Positions 49,201-59,000 of a stretch of DNA of 64,000 nt are shown piece by piece. Under the pieces are notes generated by a model. It was not told where the DNA came from and made no database searches. It saw only the letters and a program-made list of their open reading frames with translations. The position numbers and the translations under genes were made by a program. The stretch is from NCBI RefSeq assembly GCF_014649015.1, contig NZ_BMSF01000014.1, positions 1 to 64,000 on the forward strand, read 5' to 3'. Numbering within the stretch: the first letter of the stretch is position 1; every line of letters begins with the position of its first letter. This DNA comes from Streptomyces narbonensis. Lineage in GTDB: Bacteria; Actinomycetota; Actinomycetes; Streptomycetales; Streptomycetaceae.

Positions 49201-52200
49201 AGTGCGACCTCGCGCTCGCCGGCGGTGTCACCGTCATGTCCTCGCCCCTCACGTTCGTCGAGTTCTCGCGGCAGCGCGGTCTCTCGACCGACGGCAGGTG
49301 CAAGCCGTTCGCGGCCTCCGCGGACGGTACGGGCTGGGGAGAAGGAGTGGGTCTGCTCCTGGTGGAGCGTCTGTCGGATGCGGAGCGGAACGGGCACCGC
49401 GTGTTGGCCGTCCTGCGGGGTTCGGCGGTGAACCAGGACGGTGCGTCGAACGGTCTGACGGCGCCGAACGGCCCGGCGCAGGAGCGGGTGATCCGACAGG
49501 CTCTGGCGAACGCGGGTCTGTCGACCTCCGATGTCGACGCGGTGGAGGCGCATGGGACGGGTACGCGGTTGGGTGACCCGATCGAGGCGCAGGCGCTGCT
49601 TGCGACGTACGGTCAAGGCCGTGCGGAGGAACGGCCGCTGTATCTGGGCTCGTTGAAGTCGAACATCGGTCACGCGCAGGCGGCCGCCGGTGTCGGTGGC
49701 GTGATCAAGATGATCGAATCCATGCGCCACGGCGTGCTGCCGAAGACCCTTCACGTGGACGAGCCCTCGCCGCACGTGGACTGGGAGGCGGGTTCGGTCT
49801 CGCTGCTCACGGAGGAGCGGGAGTGGCCGGAGACCGGTCGACCGCGCCGGGCCGCGGTCTCCTCCTTCGGGATCAGTGGTACCAACGCCCACGTCATCAT
49901 CGAGCAGGCACCGCAGCCGCAGCGCTTACCCGGACTCGGACCCGTATCCGTACCCGTACCCGACCCGGTGTCCGTGTCCGAGGGGGACGACGAAGCCGTC
50001 GTCGCGCCGATCGTGCCCAATGCGGCGATCCCGGTCGTGCCGTGGCTGCTCTCGGGGAAGTCCGGTGACGCGCTGGAGGCGCAGGCGGCCCGTCTCGCCG
50101 CCTTCGCCGAGTCCGATGGGACGGCCGTGGAGCACGTGGGCTGGTCGCTGGCGACGCGCCGCTCGGTGTTCGAGCACCGGGCCGTGGTCGTCGGTGGCGA
50201 CCGGGAGGCGCTCGTCGCCGGGCTGCGTGCCCTCGCGGCCGGTGCCGAGGCGCCCGGGGTCGTAAGAGGCGCAGCCAGGGAGTCCATGCGTACGGGATTC
50301 GTCTTCACGGGGCAGGGTGCGCAGCGGGTCGGCATGGGGCAGGGGCTCTACGAGTCGTTCCCCGCCTTCGCGCGGGCCTTCGACGCCGTGGCGGCACAGC
50401 TGGACGGCCACTTGGCGCGACCGCTGAGAGAGGTGATCGAGAGCGGAGACGAGCTCGATCTGACCGGCTACACCCAGCCCGCCCTGTTCGCCGTCGAGGT
50501 GGCGCTGTTCCGTCTCCTGGAGTCCTGGGGCGTCACGCCGGACTTCGTCGCCGGCCACTCCATCGGTGAACTCGCCGCCGCCCACGTCGCCGGAGTCCTC
50601 TCCCTTGAGGACGCCTGCCTCCTCGTGGCGTCCAGGGCCCGCCTGATGCAGGCCTTGCCCGGGGGCGGGGCGATGCTCGCGGTACGTGCCGGCGAGGACG
50701 AGGTCGCCGGACTGCTCGCGGGGCGCGAGCACCAGGTGGGGATCGCGGCCGTCAACGGCCCCGCGTCGGTCGTCCTCTCGGGAGACGCCGACGCGGTGGC
50801 CGAGATCGCCGGGCGGCTGGAGGAACTCGGTCACCGTACCCGCTCCCTGACGGTCAGTCATGCCTTTCACTCGCCGCACATGGAGGGCATGCTCGACACG
50901 TTCCAGCAGGTCGCAGAGGGTCTCGCGTACCACGAACCGCGGATCCCGGTGGTGTCGACACTGACCGGCCGGCTCGCTGCCGGAGACGACCTGCGGTCCT
51001 CCGCGTACTGGACGCATCAGGTGCGGAGCGCGGTCCGGTACGGCGACGCCCTCGCGGCCCTCGCGGGCCTGGGCGTCACCACGCTGCTGGAACTGGGGCC
51101 CGACGGTGCCCTGACCGCGATGACCGACGGCGTACGGCCGGAGGGCGCCGCGACGGCGATGACGGCGGTGCCCGCACTGCGCCGCGGGAGGCCCGAGGCC
51201 GAGACCCTGCTCGCCGCACTGGGCCTGCTCCACACTCGTGGCGTACGGGTCGACTGGTCGGCGTTCTACGGAGACGGCGGCGACCGTCCGCACGTCGACC
51301 TGCCCACGTACTCCTTCCGGCACCGGCGCCACTGGCTGGAGTCCGGTCCGATGCGGTCCGGGGCCCGATCAAGGGCCGGATCAGGGGCCGGATCAGGGGC
51401 CGGATTCGGGGTCGGAGCCGGGGCGGTCGGCTCTCGGCACGCCGCCTCCGAGGCGACCCTGGGAGGTCACCCCATCCTCGGCGCGCCCGTCGCCCTCGCG
51501 GGCTCCGGGGAGACCGTGTTCAGCGGCCGTGTCTCCCTGGCCACCCACCCCTGGCTGGCCGGACACGTGGTGCGGGACGCCGTCGTCGTGTCCGCCGGCA
51601 CGCTCGTCGACATGGCTGTAGGGGCGGGTGACGCGACCGGCGCGACCGTGCTGGACGCGCTGTCCCTGCGCGCGCCGCTCGTGATGCCCCGCGAGGGCGC
51701 GGTGGAGACACAGGTGCGGGTCGGGGCCCCGGACGAGGCCGGTCGTCGCTCCCTGGCCGTCCACGCGCGCCCCGACCGTCCGGGCGCCGGCTGGGCCCTC
51801 CACGCCGAGGGGCTGCTCGCCGGAGGAGGGGCCGACGCGGATGAGGAGCAGCACGGGTACGCGGCGTCGGGCTCCGGTGGCGGGGAGACCTCACGGAACG
51901 CACCCGAGGTTCGCGTCCCCGAGGAACTCCTGGCCGACGTACCGCGGTTCGGTCTGCATCCGGCCCTCCTCGACGCGGCCGTCCTCGGTCACCCGTTCCC
52001 GGCCGGCGACGCAGGTTCCGTACTCGTACCGGCCGAGTGGCGGGGGGTTCGGCTCCACGCCACCGGCGCGGCGACAGCTCGTGTACTCCTCGCGGAGACC
52101 GGCGAGTCGACCGCCACCGTCCGGCTCACGGACCCGGCGGGCCGACCCGTGATCACGGTGGAATCGCTCGGCTACCGGGAGGTCCTGCTGGAGGAGTTCG

Positions 52201-52970
52201 CTCCGGTGAACCCCTCGGCAGGGGAGGAGCAGACGGTGGAGACGGTGGAGACGGGGGCCGGAGGTGCGATCGGACCCGTCCGGCGCGTCATCGAGCCCGC
52301 CGCCGTCACGACAGCGGCCACGGGGCCCGCCGCCTCCGGAGCCACCGAGCCGTTCGCCGAGCTCCTCGCGGCCATGCCCCGGGAAGCGCGGCGCGAGGCG
52401 CTGCTCGACCTCGTCAGGGGTGAAGCGGCCGCGGTTCTCGGTCACTTCGACCCACTCGCCATCGAGCCCGAGCGGGCCTTCCAGGACCTCGGCTTCGACT
52501 CGCTGATCGCCGTCGACCTGCGCAACCGCCTCGGCAGGGCGATCGGATCCGAACTCCCCGCGACGCTGGTCTTCGACCACCCGACGCCCGACGCGCTCAC
52601 CGATCACCTGCTCGCCCACCTCGCGGCCGTACGGGAGGAGTCGACCGTCCGGTCGACTCTGGCCGGCCTCGACCGCCTGGAATCGGCGCTGCCGGACATG
52701 GCCGGCGACGGGGAGCTCCGCGCGACCGTCGCGGCGCGACTCCAGGGGCTCCTCGTCACGCTCACCGGAGAGGGGCGGCCGGGCGGCGCCCCCGCCCTGA
52801 GTGCTTTGACCGCTCCGACCGCTCCGACCGCTCCGACCGCTCCGACCGACCTGGCTGGCCTGGCCGGCCTGCCGGAGGACGGCGACGACCTCGCCGCACG
52901 GCTCGCGGACGCGACCACGGACGACCTCTTCGCCCTCATCGACGGCGAGTTGGACCCGTCGACCGACTGA
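43218..52970 (+). CDS. Modular type I PKS 2: modules 3 and 4
   Basis: 3250 aa. ATG 43218 gives the standard coiled-coil docking start AGEDKLRDYLKRAI; upstream starts at 43152/43161 would add 19-22 atypical residues. Module 3: KS 34-460, AT 569-841, DH 970-1244, KR 1412-1601, ACP 1698-1771. The DH has HxxxD instead of HxxxG before the Pro (DHAVLDSLPFP) but keeps the DxxxH motif. Module 4: KS 1805-2231, AT 2359-2634, a decayed DH-like region 2750-2990, no KR, ACP 3058-3135. Both ATs are malonyl-type (HAFH). Module 4 therefore should leave a beta-keto group, the carbonyl needed for imine ring closure. One Leu codon is TTA (49926-49928, residue 2237, KS4-AT4 linker). Docking helices and ...DDLFALIDGEL at the C-terminus fit transfer to PKS 3. 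Confidence 0.94.
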   Translation: MAGEDKLRDYLKRAIADARDARRRLREVEDKAQEPIAIVGMACRYPGGVSSPQDLWRLVAEGTDAISEFPVNRGWDIDDLYDPDPDQAGKSYGREGGFLHEADRFDADFFGMSPREALATDPQQRLLLQTAWESFESAGLAPDALRGSRTGVFTGVMYNDYGSRPNLPPEGFEGYLFSGSAGSVASGRLSYTYGLEGPAVTVDTACSSSLVALHLAASALRRGECDLALAGGATVMSTPVAFVEFSRLRGLAADGRCKAFGAGADGTGWAEGVGLLLVERLSDAERNGHRILAVLRGSAVNQDGASNGLTAPNGPAQERVIRQALANAGLSASDIDAVEAHGTGTRLGDPIEAQALLATYGQDRSEERPLYLGSLKSNIGHAQAAAGVGGVIKMIESMRHGVLAKTLHVDEPSPHVDWEAGSVSLLTEEREWPETGRPRRAAVSSFGFGGTNAHVIIEQAPQTVTAGDDEAAVTPLAPLPAVPWLLSGKSADALREQAARLAALLDAAGPGATRALDVGYSLAVSRSALDHRAVVAGEDREQLLSEIRLLAAGETAPGAVRGVRSSGRTAFLFTGQGAQRIGMGQGLYKSFPAFARAFDVVAAELDGHLARPLREVIASGDELDLTGYTQPALFAVEVALFRLLESWGVTPDFVAGHSIGELAAAHVAGVLSLEDACALVAERGRLMQALPGGGAMTAVQASEEEVVALLAGREQRAAIAALNGPTSVVISGDGDAVAEIAAELEQRGRRTKQLTVSHAFHSPHMDGMLDAFGEAASRLTFDAPRITVVSTLTGRLASGDDLRTAAYWTDQVRGTVRFADAVATLVDEGVTTFVELGPDGVLTALAGGLTDGLRGADGSDTSHRSHATDVSGVSGGAGRSDGSGPANGVSEAVVAVPLLRRDRPEDRTLITALGWLHVRGVTVDWDAFYEGTGARRIDLPTYAFRTDRYWLEPGTAAASGAEALGLGSVVHPLLGAAVTVAGAEETLFTSRVSLRTHPWLADHAVLDSLPFPGTAFVELVLAAGEQVGAGQVEELTLAAPLVLPERGGVQLQVVVGGAEGASGRRAVEVYGRLEGEGSWVLHASGSLVPRALASVASVADEAGLSVWPPAGAAEVELDGVYGRLVERGYGYGPAFQGLRRLWKGEGELFAEVALEEGQRADAGLFAVHPALLDAALHSLLPGVADEVGQEGFPFSWSGVNVHATGASVLRVRLTTTGPDTVTLTLADGAGGPVGSVAALVLRPLSRKALRAAGSSRDGLFRVEWRPVPVATGRRPADDAVTVRLIPGAADGSGLVEAARGAVADVLARVQEFLADESAAESRLVVVTRGAVGVEGEGVTDLAHAGVWGLVRSVQAEHPGRVVLVDVEDETGVAVALASGEDQAVVRGGRVLVPRLVRVDLAPAEPSVDWDRGTVLVTGATGALGSVAARHLVQGRGARRLLLVSRRGAEAPGAAELAEELTAEGAEVVFAAVDVTDRAALAGVVAAIPAESPLSAVVHTAGVSDDATVETLTAERLDAVLRPKIDAVWNLHELTKDLALDAFVVYSSLAGLLGTAGQANYAAGNTFLDALMEHRRASGLPGVSLAWGLWTESSALSGHLGEADLKRLTRSGLLPLESADAMELFDAATAVGVKDAVFAVTRMDTAALRAQGSESLSPMLRGLVPPAPRRAGAGATAAGGSSALADRLAGLDRPERERALLELVRGVVAGVLGHTDQGAVEAERAFQELGFDSLTAVELRNRLNAATGLRLPTTLVFDHPSPAALATHLLGEFSTTDDQVQAVAERGASARDIATVTAAPTAEADDPIAVVGMACRYPGGVSSPQDLWRLVAEGTDAISEFPVNRGWDLDNLYDPDPERTGTSYVRHGGFLHQADGFDADFFGMSPREALATDPQQRLLLETAWEAVESAGIVPATLRGSRTGVFAGVMYHDYGVGAQNIPDDLEGYLAAGIAGSVASGRVSYALGLEGPAITVDTACSSSLVALHTAAHALRRGECDLALAGGVTVMSSPLTFVEFSRQRGLSTDGRCKPFAASADGTGWGEGVGLLLVERLSDAERNGHRVLAVLRGSAVNQDGASNGLTAPNGPAQERVIRQALANAGLSTSDVDAVEAHGTGTRLGDPIEAQALLATYGQGRAEERPLYLGSLKSNIGHAQAAAGVGGVIKMIESMRHGVLPKTLHVDEPSPHVDWEAGSVSLLTEEREWPETGRPRRAAVSSFGISGTNAHVIIEQAPQPQRLPGLGPVSVPVPDPVSVSEGDDEAVVAPIVPNAAIPVVPWLLSGKSGDALEAQAARLAAFAESDGTAVEHVGWSLATRRSVFEHRAVVVGGDREALVAGLRALAAGAEAPGVVRGAARESMRTGFVFTGQGAQRVGMGQGLYESFPAFARAFDAVAAQLDGHLARPLREVIESGDELDLTGYTQPALFAVEVALFRLLESWGVTPDFVAGHSIGELAAAHVAGVLSLEDACLLVASRARLMQALPGGGAMLAVRAGEDEVAGLLAGREHQVGIAAVNGPASVVLSGDADAVAEIAGRLEELGHRTRSLTVSHAFHSPHMEGMLDTFQQVAEGLAYHEPRIPVVSTLTGRLAAGDDLRSSAYWTHQVRSAVRYGDALAALAGLGVTTLLELGPDGALTAMTDGVRPEGAATAMTAVPALRRGRPEAETLLAALGLLHTRGVRVDWSAFYGDGGDRPHVDLPTYSFRHRRHWLESGPMRSGARSRAGSGAGSGAGFGVGAGAVGSRHAASEATLGGHPILGAPVALAGSGETVFSGRVSLATHPWLAGHVVRDAVVVSAGTLVDMAVGAGDATGATVLDALSLRAPLVMPREGAVETQVRVGAPDEAGRRSLAVHARPDRPGAGWALHAEGLLAGGGADADEEQHGYAASGSGGGETSRNAPEVRVPEELLADVPRFGLHPALLDAAVLGHPFPAGDAGSVLVPAEWRGVRLHATGAATARVLLAETGESTATVRLTDPAGRPVITVESLGYREVLLEEFAPVNPSAGEEQTVETVETGAGGAIGPVRRVIEPAAVTTAATGPAASGATEPFAELLAAMPREARREALLDLVRGEAAAVLGHFDPLAIEPERAFQDLGFDSLIAVDLRNRLGRAIGSELPATLVFDHPTPDALTDHLLAHLAAVREESTVRSTLAGLDRLESALPDMAGDGELRATVAARLQGLLVTLTGEGRPGGAPALSALTAPTAPTAPTAPTDLAGLAGLPEDGDDLAARLADATTDDLFALIDGELDPSTD
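48358..48478 (+). repeat. 121-bp identical ACP segment, copy in module 3
   Basis: Second copy of 42695-42815, base for base. Differences resume immediately outside, pointing to gene conversion or a recent module duplication. Confidence 0.93.
51360..51420 (+). repeat. 12-bp repeat tract in the AT4-DH4 linker
   Basis: About four to five imperfect GGGGCCGGATCA units coding Ser/Ala-Gly repeats just after the AT of module 4 and before the decayed DH-like region. Confidence 0.85.
52808..52843 (+). repeat. Four 9-bp repeats in the PKS 2 C-terminal docking region
   Basis: GACCGCTCC repeated four times in frame, coding Thr-Ala-Pro units between the docking helices and the terminal acidic helix. Acts as a flexible spacer. 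Confidence 0.9.
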
Positions 52971-53000
52971 ACCGACCGACTGAACCGACCGACTGAACCG
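52958..53000 (+). repeat. 13-bp repeats placing TGA in all three frames after PKS 2
   Basis: The sequence ACCGACCGACTGA recurs at 13-bp intervals; TGA occurs at 52968 (the real stop), 52981 and 52994. Because 13 is not a multiple of 3, each TGA lies in a different frame. Confidence 0.9.
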
Positions 53001-53069
53001 GTCGGCCGGCCGAAGCCGCCGGCAACCGACCTCTCCGACGACCCCACTGATCTGGGAGACCGCAAGCCC

Positions 53070-56000
53070 ATGAACAACGAAGACAAGCTCGTCGACTACC
53101 TCAAACGCGTCACCGTGGACCTGCAGAAGACCCGCCGGCGGCTCGCCGAGCTGGAGTCGGCGGCGTCCGAGCCCGTCGCCGTCGTCGGCATGGCCTGCCG
53201 CTACCCGGGCGGCGTCGCCTCACCCGACGACCTGTGGGACCTCGTGGCCGAGGGGCGCGACGCCATCACCGAGTGGCCCGCCGACCGCGGCTGGGACGTC
53301 GACTCCCTGTACGACCCCGAGCCCGGGACGCCCGGCCGGACGTACACCAAGGAAGGCGGCTTCCTCGAAGGAGCGACCCGCTTCGACGCGGGCTTCTTCG
53401 GGATCTCGCCGCGCGAGGCGCTCGCCATGGACCCGCAGCACCGCGTGCTCCTGGAGACGGCGTGGGAGCTCTTCGAGGACGCGGGCATCGACCCGACCGC
53501 CCTCCGGGGCAGCAGCACCGGCGTCTTCGCCGGCATCGTCGAGCAGAGCTATCTGGGCCTCGACGGACCGGAGGAGTTCGAGGGATACCTCATGACGAGC
53601 AAGCTGGGCAGTGTGGCGTCCGGCCGCATCGCCTACTCGTTCGGCTTCGAGGGCCCGGCCGTCTCGCTCGACACCGCCTGCTCGTCCTCGCTGGTGGCGC
53701 TGCACCTCGCCTTGCAGTCCGTACGCTCGGGAGAGTCGGCTCTCGCGGTCGCCGGCGGCGTGACGGTCAACGGCCATCCCGGCGGGTTCGTCGACTTCTC
53801 CCGCCAGAACGGGCTCTCCGCCGACGGCCGTTGCCGTTCCTTCGCCGCCTCGGCCGCCGGCACCGGCTGGTCCGAGGGCGTCGGCCTGGTCCTCGTGGAG
53901 AAGCTGTCCGACGCGCGTCGGAACGGGCACCGCGTCCTCGCGGTCATCCGGGGCTCCGCCGTCAACCAGGACGGCGCGTCCAACGGCCTGACCGCCCCCA
54001 ACGGCCCGTCCCAGGAGCGGGTCATCAAGGGCGCGCTCGCCGACGCCGGACTGACCACCGCGGACGTCGACATCGTCGAGGCGCACGGCACCGCGACCCG
54101 GCTCGGCGACCCGATCGAGGCACAGGCGCTCCTCGCCACCTACGGCCGGGGCCGCCCCGCCGACCGTCCGCTGCGGCTCGGCTCGCTCAAGTCCAACATC
54201 GGGCACACGGTCGCCGCGGCCGGCGTCGGCGGCGTCATCAAGATGATCCAGGCCATGCGCCACGGCACCATGCCGAGGACGCTCCACGTCGACGAGCCCA
54301 CCCCCGTGGTCGACTGGCGTGCGGGCGCCGTCGAGCTCCTCACCGAGGAACGGGCCTGGCCCGAGCTCGACCGGCCGCGCCGCGCGGCGGTCTCGTCCTT
54401 CGGAGTCAGCGGCACCAACGCCCACGTCATCCTCGAAGAAGTGCCGGAGGAGAGCCGTGTTGCGCGCGAGGCGGCAGCCGAAGAGACCGAATGGACCGAA
54501 GCGACCGAAGAGACCGAAGCGACCGAAGAGACCGAACGGACCGAAGAGACCGAACGGACCGAAGCGACGGCAGACACCGCGGAGATCCCTCCCTGGGTGC
54601 TCTCGGCCAAGTCCCGCCCCGCGCTGCGCGATCAGGCGCGCCGTCTCGCGGAGCACCTCGCCGAGCGGCCCGGACTGACCTCCCAGGACGTGGCGTTCTC
54701 CCTCGCGACCACGCGGGCCGCGCTCCCCGAGCGGGCGTCGATCGCCGGCGCCGACCGGGAGACCCGGCTGGCACGGCTCCAGGCCCTCGCCGACGGCGAG
54801 CCCTCCGCGGGCCTGGTGACGGGGAGCGCGGGCCGGTCCGGCAAGACCGTGTTCCTGTTCCCCGGCCAGGGCTCGCAGTGGGCGGGGATGGCCGTCGACC
54901 TCATGGACACGTCCCCGGCGTTCGCCGCCCGCCTCGACGCCTGCGCCGAGGCGCTGGCCGAGTTCGCCGACTGGTCGCTCCAGGACGTCCTGCGCGGCGC
55001 CGACGGCGCACCCGGGCTGGACCGCGTCGACGTCGTCCAGCCCGTCCTGTGGGCGGTGATGGTGTCCCTCGCCGAGCTGTGGCGTTCCCAGGGCGTGCGC
55101 CCCGAGGCCGTGGCCGGACACTCGCAGGGGGAGATCGCGGCGGCCACCGTCGCCGGGGTGCTGACCCTCCGGGACGGCGCCCGCGTGGTGGTGCTGCGCA
55201 GCCAGGCTATCGGCCGGGTCCTCGCCGGTCTCGGCGGCATGGTGTCCGTGGCCCTGCCCGCGGCGGAGGTCCGCGAGCGGATCGTGCCGTGGGAGGGCAG
55301 GATCCAGCTCGCCGCCGTCAACGGCCCGCGCTCGGTGGTCGTCTCCGGTGAGAACGAGGCGCTCGACGAGTTCCTCGCGGAGGCCCGGACCGGCGGGATA
55401 CGGGCGCGTCGCGTCCCCGTCGACTACGCCTCGCATTCGGCGTACGTGGAACTGCTCCAGGACGAACTGTCCACCCTCCTCACGGACATGGCTCCGCGCC
55501 GGGCGGAGATCCCGATGCTCTCCACCGTGACCGGGGACTGGGTCGAGGGGCCCGAGCTGGACGCCGGCTACTGGTACCGCAACCTCCGGCAGACCGTCGA
55601 GCTGGAGCGGGCCGTCCGGGCCCTCCTCGGCCAGGGCTTCGGCACGTTCGTGGAGGCGAGTGCCCATCCGGTCCTCGTGACCGGGGTCCAGGACATCGCG
55701 GAGGACGCCGGGCGCACCGCCACCGTGGTCGGCACCCTGCGACGCGACGAGGGCGGCCTGGAGCGGTTCTGGACCTCGGCAGGCGAGGCGTACGTGCGGG
55801 GCACCGCACCCGACTGGAAGGCCGTCTTCGAGGGCTCCGGGGCACGCAGGGCCGGGCTGCCGACGTACGCCTTCCAGCAGGAGCGCTACTGGTACGAGCC
55901 GGTCCGGGCCGCCACGGACGCCGTGGGCCTGGGCCTGGACGCCGTCGGCCACCCGCTGCTCGGCGCGGCCGCGACCGTCGCGGGTCCGCACGGCGACGAG

Positions 56001-59000
56001 GTGCTCTTCACCAGCCGGATCGCCCGGCACTCCCACCCGTGGCTGGCCGACCACGTCGTGGACGGGGCGACCGTCCTGCCGCCGGCAGCCCTCGTGGAAC
56101 TGGTGGTGCGGGCCGGCGACGAGTTCGGCGCCACGGTCCTCGACGAGTTCTCCGTCGAGGCTCTGCCGAGGCTGGACGCCGGAGCCGGGCTGCGGGTGCA
56201 GGTCGGCGTGGGCGTCGCGGACGAGCGGGGACGGCGTACGGTCACGGTCCACACCCGCCCCGAGGCCGGTGACGTCACGTGGTCGCTCGCCGGTCGCGGC
56301 CGGGTCGGCGTGGAGGCCTCCGAGCCGGGCTTCGAGCTGGAGAACTGGCCGCCGGAGGGCGCGACCGCGCTCGACCTGGACGGCGCCTACGAACGACTCG
56401 CGGCCGACGGGCCGGCCTACGGCCCCGGTTTCCGGGGCGTGAGCGCAGCATGGCGACTCGGCGACGACCTGTACGCCGAGGTACGCCTGCCGGAAGCGGG
56501 CCGGAACCGCGCCCTCCCCGGCGACTTCGGCCTGCACCCCGCCCTGCTGGACGCGGCCCTGCACGCGGCACCGCTGACGGCCGGGGCACCGCTCACGGCC
56601 GCGACGCAGCCGGCGGCCGACCCGACGGCGGCGCCGACCACTCCGCACGAGAGCGCCACGGAGGTCTCCTCCGACCCTGCCGAGGCCGCCACCAGGGGCA
56701 CCGCCACCACCACCGCCCCCGACCCCGGAGCCCGGTCCGGGCGGCTCGCCGTCGATTGGCGCGGGGTGCGGTTGTACGCCACCGGCGCCTCTCTCGTCCG
56801 TGTGCGCCTGACGCCCGCCGGTGACAGCACCCTCGCCGCGTACCTCGCCGACGCGACGGGGCGGCCCGTCGCCACGGTCGCCTCGCTCGGCTTCGGCCCC
56901 GCCGAGCCCCGTGTGGCCGCCGGGGCGCGCGAGCACGACGCCCTCTTCGAGGTCGCCTGGGCACCCGTCGGCCTCGCCGGGGCGCCGTCCCAGGACGGGA
57001 CCGCGGCCTGGGGCGTGCTCGGGGCCCGTACGCCCCAGGCCGACGCCCTCCTGCCCGGCGCCCGGCGCCTGCCCGACGTGCCGGCCGCGGGCGAGGCCGT
57101 GCGGTCCGGAGGGGGCTCGCAGCCGCTGCTCGCCGTGCTCGCCCCCGCCGGGGGCGCCCAGGGCGGCATCCTGCCCGGCTCCGCCCACCGGGCCGCGCGT
57201 CACGCGCTCGCCCTGGTCCAGGAGTGGCTGGCCGACGACCGGCTCGCCCGGACCCGGCTCGTCCTCCTCACGCGGGGCGCGGTCGCCACCCGTACCGAGG
57301 ACGTGACCGACCTCGCGGCATCCGCCGTCTGGGGCCTGGTGCGTTCGGCCCAGTCCGAGCACCCGGGACGCATCGTGCTCGTCGACACCGACGGCTCCCC
57401 GGCCTCGGACGCGGTGCTTCCGTTGCTGTCCGGCGCGGGCGCCGGCGAGGCGCAGCTCGCGCTCCGCGACGGTCGGCTGCTCCGGCCGCGGATGCGCCGG
57501 GTGTCGGCCGCGGCGGACGGCCGCCCGTCGGGGGTCTGGAACCCCGAAGGCACCGTCCTGATCACCGGCGGCACCGGCTCTCTCGGCGCGCTCTTCGCGC
57601 GTCACCTGGTGACCCGCCACGGCGTGAGGGATCTGCTCCTCACCAGCCGACGCGGTGAAAGGGCACACGGAGCGCGGGAGTTGGCCGACGAGCTGACGCG
57701 TCTCGGCGCCCGGGTGACGATCGCCGCCGCCGACGCCGCGGACCGGGACGCGCTCGCGCGGGTCCTCGCCGAGGTCCCGTCGGACCGCCCGCTGACCGGC
57801 GTCGTCCACATGGCCGGTGTCCTGGACGACGGCCTGATCGCGGACCAGACGCCGGAGCGCCTGGACGCGGTGCTGCGCCCGAAGGCCGACGCCGCCTGGA
57901 ACCTGCACGAACTGACCCGCGGCCTCGGCCTCTCCGCCTTCGTGCTGTTCTCCTCCCTCGCCGGCGTGATCGGCGGCGCCGGCCAGGCCCCGTACGCCGC
58001 GGCCAACGCCTTCCTCGACGGCCTCGCCGAGCACCGCGCGGCCCGCGGCCTGCCCGCGACCTCCGTCGCCTGGGGCCTGTGGGAGCAGTCCGGAGGCATG
58101 ACCGGGGACCTGGACGAGGCCGATGTCCGGCGCATCGCCCGGGCCGGCTTCCGGCCCGTCACCGCCGAGCGCGGGCCGGCGATCCTCGACGCCGCCCTCG
58201 CGCAGGCGTTGCCGGCGCTCGTCGGCACCCCGCTGGACGTGGCCGCCCTGCGGGAGCACCCCGGCCGGGCGCCGCTCCTGCTGTCCGCGCTCGCGGGTGC
58301 CCCGACCCGCGGCACCGCCCGGAATGCCGCAGACCCCGGCGCCGCCCCCGGCCGTGACCTGGGGGGGATGACCGAGGCCGAGCAGCTCGCGTACCTCCTC
58401 GGGGTCGTCCGGGCGGAGGTCGGTGCCGTGCTCGGCCACCCCGACCCGGCGGGCATCGCGGGCGACCTGCCGTTCCCGTCGCTCGGCTTCGACTCGCTGA
58501 CCGCGGTGGAACTCCGCAACCGGCTGGACGACGTCGCGGGCGTCAGGCTCCCCGCCACGCTGGTCTTCGACCACCCGACCCCCGCAGCGCTCGCGGCGTA
58601 CCTCCGTACGGTCCTGTCGGCAGGGGCGGCGGGCAGCGGCACCGGCCGGGCGGGGGCCAAGGGCGACGCCGCCGGCGCGGCACGCGGCGTGGACTTCGCG
58701 GCCGAGACCGTACTCCCCGAGGACATACGCCCCGAGGGCGCCGTCACCCGGGTCTCCACCGACCCCACGACGGTGTTCCTGACCGGGGCGACCGGCTTCC
58801 TCGGCGCCTTCGTCCTGCGCGACCTGCTGCGGACCACGACCGCCCGCGTGAGGGTGCTCGTCCGGGGCGCGGACCCGGCCGAGGCCCGGGAGCGACTGCG
58901 CGCCAACCTGGACTGGTACCGCCTCGGGGAGGAGATCGACGAGAGCCGGGTCGACGTCGTCGTCGGCGACCTCGCCCGGCCTCTTCTCGGCCTCGACGAG

